Shown one piece after another: positions 5,374 through 7,976 of a stretch of DNA of 7,976 bases (its first letter is position 1; the number at the start of each line of letters is the position of its first letter). The DNA lies in the NCBI GenBank assembly GCA_946481615.1, contig CAMLOR010000155.1, forward strand, positions 1 to 7,976. Direction: 5' to 3'. The notes under the pieces were generated by a model. It did not search any database, was not told where the DNA came from, and worked only from the letters and a program-made list of their open reading frames with translations. The DNA comes from an uncultured Aquimonas sp. (GTDB taxonomy: Bacteria > Pseudomonadota > Gammaproteobacteria > Xanthomonadales > Xanthomonadaceae). The position numbers and the translations under genes were made by a program.

Positions 5374-7074
5374 ATGCAAAGCGACGCCATTAAAACAGGC
5401 CCTGACCGCGCCCCCGCCCGCGCCATGCTGCGGGCGACCGGTCTCGACGACGCGGCCATCGCGAAGCCGCTGATCGCGGTGGTGCACAGCTGGTCCGACG
5501 TTTCTCCCTGCAACCTCAACCTGCGCGATCTGGCGCAGCAGGTGCGCGAAGGCGTGCTGGCCGCCGGCGGCACGCCGATCGAGTTCAACACCATCGCGGT
5601 GACCGACGGCATCGCGATGGGCACGGCGGGCATGCGGCATTCGCTGGCCTCGCGCGAGCTCATCGCCGATTCCATCGAGATGGCCGTGTGCGGCCACTGC
5701 CTCGACGGGGTGGTGGTGCTGTGCGGCTGCGACAAGACCATTCCCGCCGCCGCGATGGCGCTGGCGCGGCTCGATCTGCCCGGCCTGATGCTCTACGGCG
5801 GCAGCATCCTGCCGGGCTGCCACAAGGCGAAAAACATCACGATCCAGGAAGTGTTCGAAGCCGTCGGCGCGCACGCCGCGGGCCGTATCGACGACGAGGA
5901 ACTGCAGGCCATCGAGAAGACCGCCTGCCCCGGTGCCGGCGCCTGCGGCGGCCAGTTCACCGCCAACACGATGGCGCTGGCGACCACCTTCCTGGGCCTG
6001 GCGCCGATGGGGCTGAACGACATTCCCGCGCCCGATCCCGCGAAAGCCGGCGCCGCGCGCGCCTGCGGCGAGCGCGTGATGCAGCTGGTGCGCGAGCAGC
6101 GCAGCGCGCGCAGCTTCGTGACGGCGAAATCGCTGCGCAACGCCGCCGTCGCGGTGACGGCCACCGCCGGTTCCACCAACGCGATCCTGCATCTGCTCGC
6201 CATCGCGCGCGAAGCCGACGTGCCGTTCGCGCTCGATGAATTCGACGCGATCAGCCGCGCCACGCCGGTGATCGCGGACCTGAAACCCGGCGGCCGCTAC
6301 ATGGCGCCCGACATGCATCTGGCCGGCGGCTCGCGCCTGCTGGGCGCGCGCTTGCGCGAAGCCGGGCTGCTGCAGGACGAGATCACGGCGAGCGGCGACA
6401 CGCTGTTCGCCGAGATCGATCGCGCGCACGAAACCGCGGGGCAGAAAGTCATCCTCTCGCACGACGCGCCGCTGAAGGCGCGCGGCGGCTTCGGCGTGCT
6501 GTACGGCAACCTCGCGCCGGAAGGCTGCGTGGTGAAGCTGGCCGGCCACGACACGCTGCGCTTCGAAGGCCCGGCGCGCGTGTTCGACAGCGAGGAGCAA
6601 TGCTTCGCCGCCGTGCAGACGCGCGCCATCCGCCGCGGCGACGTGGTCGTCATCCGCGGCGAAGGCCCGGTCGGCGGGCCGGGTATGCGCGAGATGCTCG
6701 CCGTCACGGCCGCGCTGGTCGGCCAGGGACTCGGCGGCGAAGTCGCGCTGATCACCGATGGGCGCTTCAGCGGCGCCACGCACGGTTTCATGGTCGGCCA
6801 CGTCTGCCCCGAAGCTGCGCTGGGCGGGCCGATCGGAAAGCTGCGCGAGGGCGATCGCATCGCGATCGATGTCGAGGCTCGAACGATGTCGACGGATGCG
6901 CCCGTCGATTCGCGCAGCCTCGAATGGAAACCGCCGCACGCCGCCGAAACGCGCGGCGCACTGGCCAAGTACGCCGCCGCCGTCGGCTCCGCCTCGACCG
7001 GCGCCTGCACCGCATTTCCCGCTCCGCGCAGTGCGCCTGCGCGCACTTCCCGCCCCCAACCCGAATTCGCCTGA
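5374..7074 (+). CDS. ilvD: Dihydroxy-acid dehydratase
   Basis: This encodes 566 residues. IlvD dehydrates 2,3-dihydroxy-isovalerate and 2,3-dihydroxy-3-methylvalerate to the 2-keto acids that are transaminated to valine and isoleucine, in the cytoplasm. The start matches the family N-terminus ([15 protein letters not shown] pattern at about 8-24), though the ribosome site is weak. Iron-sulfur ligands are expected at Cys46 (SPCN), Cys119 (GCDKTIP) and Cys191 (GACGG); Asp78, Asp120 and Lys121 sit at the Mg site. Signatures are [16 protein letters not shown] (119-134), [17 protein letters not shown] (185-201), and near the C-terminus [23 protein letters not shown] with the catalytic Ser. The last 20 or so residues after STGACTA are a Pro/Ala/Arg/Ser-rich tail not usual in the family. 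A 7-bp hairpin (7030-7036 with 7041-7047) lies in the DNA of that tail. ilvC follows 18 bp later on the same transcript; expression is probably set by the upstream attenuator. Confidence 0.97.
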   Translation: MQSDAIKTGPDRAPARAMLRATGLDDAAIAKPLIAVVHSWSDVSPCNLNLRDLAQQVREGVLAAGGTPIEFNTIAVTDGIAMGTAGMRHSLASRELIADSIEMAVCGHCLDGVVVLCGCDKTIPAAAMALARLDLPGLMLYGGSILPGCHKAKNITIQEVFEAVGAHAAGRIDDEELQAIEKTACPGAGACGGQFTANTMALATTFLGLAPMGLNDIPAPDPAKAGAARACGERVMQLVREQRSARSFVTAKSLRNAAVAVTATAGSTNAILHLLAIAREADVPFALDEFDAISRATPVIADLKPGGRYMAPDMHLAGGSRLLGARLREAGLLQDEITASGDTLFAEIDRAHETAGQKVILSHDAPLKARGGFGVLYGNLAPEGCVVKLAGHDTLRFEGPARVFDSEEQCFAAVQTRAIRRGDVVVIRGEGPVGGPGMREMLAVTAALVGQGLGGEVALITDGRFSGATHGFMVGHVCPEAALGGPIGKLREGDRIAIDVEARTMSTDAPVDSRSLEWKPPHAAETRGALAKYAAAVGSASTGACTAFPAPRSAPARTSRPQPEFA

Positions 7075-7092
7075 TCCCACGGAGACCGCCCC

Positions 7093-7976
7093 ATGAAGAC
7101 CTATTCCGCCGCCGATGCCAACCCCGCCGCGCTCAAGGACAAGACCGTCGTGGTCTACGGCTACGGTTCGCAGGGCCGCGCGCATGCGCGCAACCTGCAC
7201 GATTCGGGCTACACCGTCGTCGTGGCCGCGCGCCCGGGCGGGCCGAGTTACGAGCAGGCGAAGGCCGATGGTCTCGCCGTCGATTCGCCCGAGCGCGCGG
7301 TGCCGGTCGCCGATCTGATCGCGCTGCTCACGCCCGACATGACGCAGGCGCAGATCTACAAGGACGTGATCGCGCCGCACGCGCGCCAGGGCGCGACGCT
7401 GCTGTTCGCGCACGGTTTCAACGTGCATTTCGGCCAGATCGCCGCGCGCGGCGATCTCGACGTGATCCTGGTTGCGCCCAAAGGCCCCGGCGCGCTGGTG
7501 CGCCGCCAGTACGAGGAAGGCCGCGGCGTGCCCTGTCTGATGGCGATCCAGCAGGACGCCAGCGGCCGCGCCAAGGAATTCGCGCTGGCCTATGCCGACG
7601 GCATCGGCGGCACGCGCGGCGGCGTCATCGAGACCTCGTTCGGCGAGGAGACCGAGACCGATCTGTTCGGCGAACAGGCCGTGCTCTGCGGCGGCGCGAC
7701 GGAGCTGGTGCTGATGGGCTTCGAGACCCTGGTGGAAGCCGGCTACCAGCCGGAAGTCGCCTACTTCGAATGCCTGCACGAGCTGAAGCTGATCGTCGAT
7801 CTGCTGCACGAAGGCGGCCTCGCCAAGATGCACCAGTTCATCAGCGAGACCGCGCAGTACGGCGATCTCACCCGCGGTCCGCGCGTGGTCGACGAGCACA
7901 CCCGCGCGCAGATGCGCACCATCCTGCGCGAGATCCAGGACGGCCAGTTCGCGCGCGAGTGGGTGGCCGAGCACCA
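7093..7976 (+). CDS. ilvC: Ketol-acid reductoisomerase (class I), 3' end missing
   Basis: 294 codons are present; the gene leaves the window at the right edge about 40 residues short of a typical class I enzyme. IlvC isomerises and reduces 2-acetolactate or 2-aceto-2-hydroxybutyrate to the dihydroxy acids used by IlvD. The start at 7093 follows GGAG at 7081-7084. The Rossmann motif GYGSQG is at 23-28; the cofactor-selecting loop reads [11 protein letters not shown] (46-56); [10 protein letters not shown] (105-114) contains the active-site His107. The C-terminal knotted domain shows [10 protein letters not shown] with metal ligands Asp190 and Glu194, and [13 protein letters not shown] with Glu226 and Glu230, plus the SETAQYGD segment. 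All catalytic residues visible in this part are intact. It is the second structural gene after ilvD, 18 bp downstream and presumably cotranscribed. Further ilv/leu genes may follow outside the window. Confidence 0.97.
   Translation, partial: MKTYSAADANPAALKDKTVVVYGYGSQGRAHARNLHDSGYTVVVAARPGGPSYEQAKADGLAVDSPERAVPVADLIALLTPDMTQAQIYKDVIAPHARQGATLLFAHGFNVHFGQIAARGDLDVILVAPKGPGALVRRQYEEGRGVPCLMAIQQDASGRAKEFALAYADGIGGTRGGVIETSFGEETETDLFGEQAVLCGGATELVLMGFETLVEAGYQPEVAYFECLHELKLIVDLLHEGGLAKMHQFISETAQYGDLTRGPRVVDEHTRAQMRTILREIQDGQFAREWVAEH

Noticed and set aside
5257..7974. 905-codon open frame on the minus strand opposite ilvD and ilvC
   Set aside because: It is a GC-rich antisense shadow: the plus strand carries two clear enzymes across its whole length, and its translation has the His/Arg/Ala/Gly-rich, motif-free look of an antisense frame.
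1..7976. CRISPR arrays, insertion sequences, tRNA or rRNA genes
   Set aside because: Looked for by eye on both strands; no spaced direct repeats, transposase motifs, terminal repeats or RNA gene sequences were seen.

Overview
The window is GC-rich, tightly packed bacterial DNA with little intergenic space. The gene content suggests a gammaproteobacterium, probably of the Xanthomonadales or a near relative. That placement is inferred from base composition, the sigma factor/kinase pair and the enzyme types; no marker gene proves it.

Region by region. Positions 1-68 hold the first 22 codons of a minus-strand GAPDH-family dehydrogenase. It diverges from a plus-strand DUF488 gene (158-703). The DUF488 gene ends 3 bases from the end of a minus-strand, three-gene, overlapping cluster (4309 down to 707). 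In transcription order this cluster encodes an ECF-type sigma factor, a transmembrane Ser/Thr protein kinase with a large C-terminal, repeat-rich extracytoplasmic region, and a small secreted six-cysteine protein. The overlaps are 11 bp and 4 bp, so the three are very likely one translationally coupled signalling unit. Upstream on the same strand lie a membrane-anchored glutaredoxin-like protein with a CPVC motif (4395-4775) and a 66-residue secreted six-cysteine peptide (4829-5029), with a strong 12-bp hairpin between them.

From 5141 to the right edge runs a plus-strand branched-chain amino acid operon. A perfect TTGACA -35 box is followed by a 36-codon leader ORF (5178-5288) carrying the run Leu-Ala-Leu-Val-Leu-Val-Leu-Ile. 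Next come an antiterminator/terminator pair (5269-5352), ilvD (5374-7074) and ilvC (7093 to the edge, incomplete). IlvC and IlvD catalyse consecutive steps of valine/isoleucine synthesis. The leader has all the parts of ribosome-mediated attenuation, including a 7-bp pairing that is mutually exclusive with the terminator stem. It is the best supported regulatory element here.

The main points for a second look are the ilv attenuator, with a possibly leaderless leader ORF, and the sigma-kinase-secreted protein unit, in which a Ser/Thr-containing segment replaces the acidic region 2.2 motif of the sigma factor. No mobile elements, CRISPR arrays, tRNA or rRNA genes were seen.
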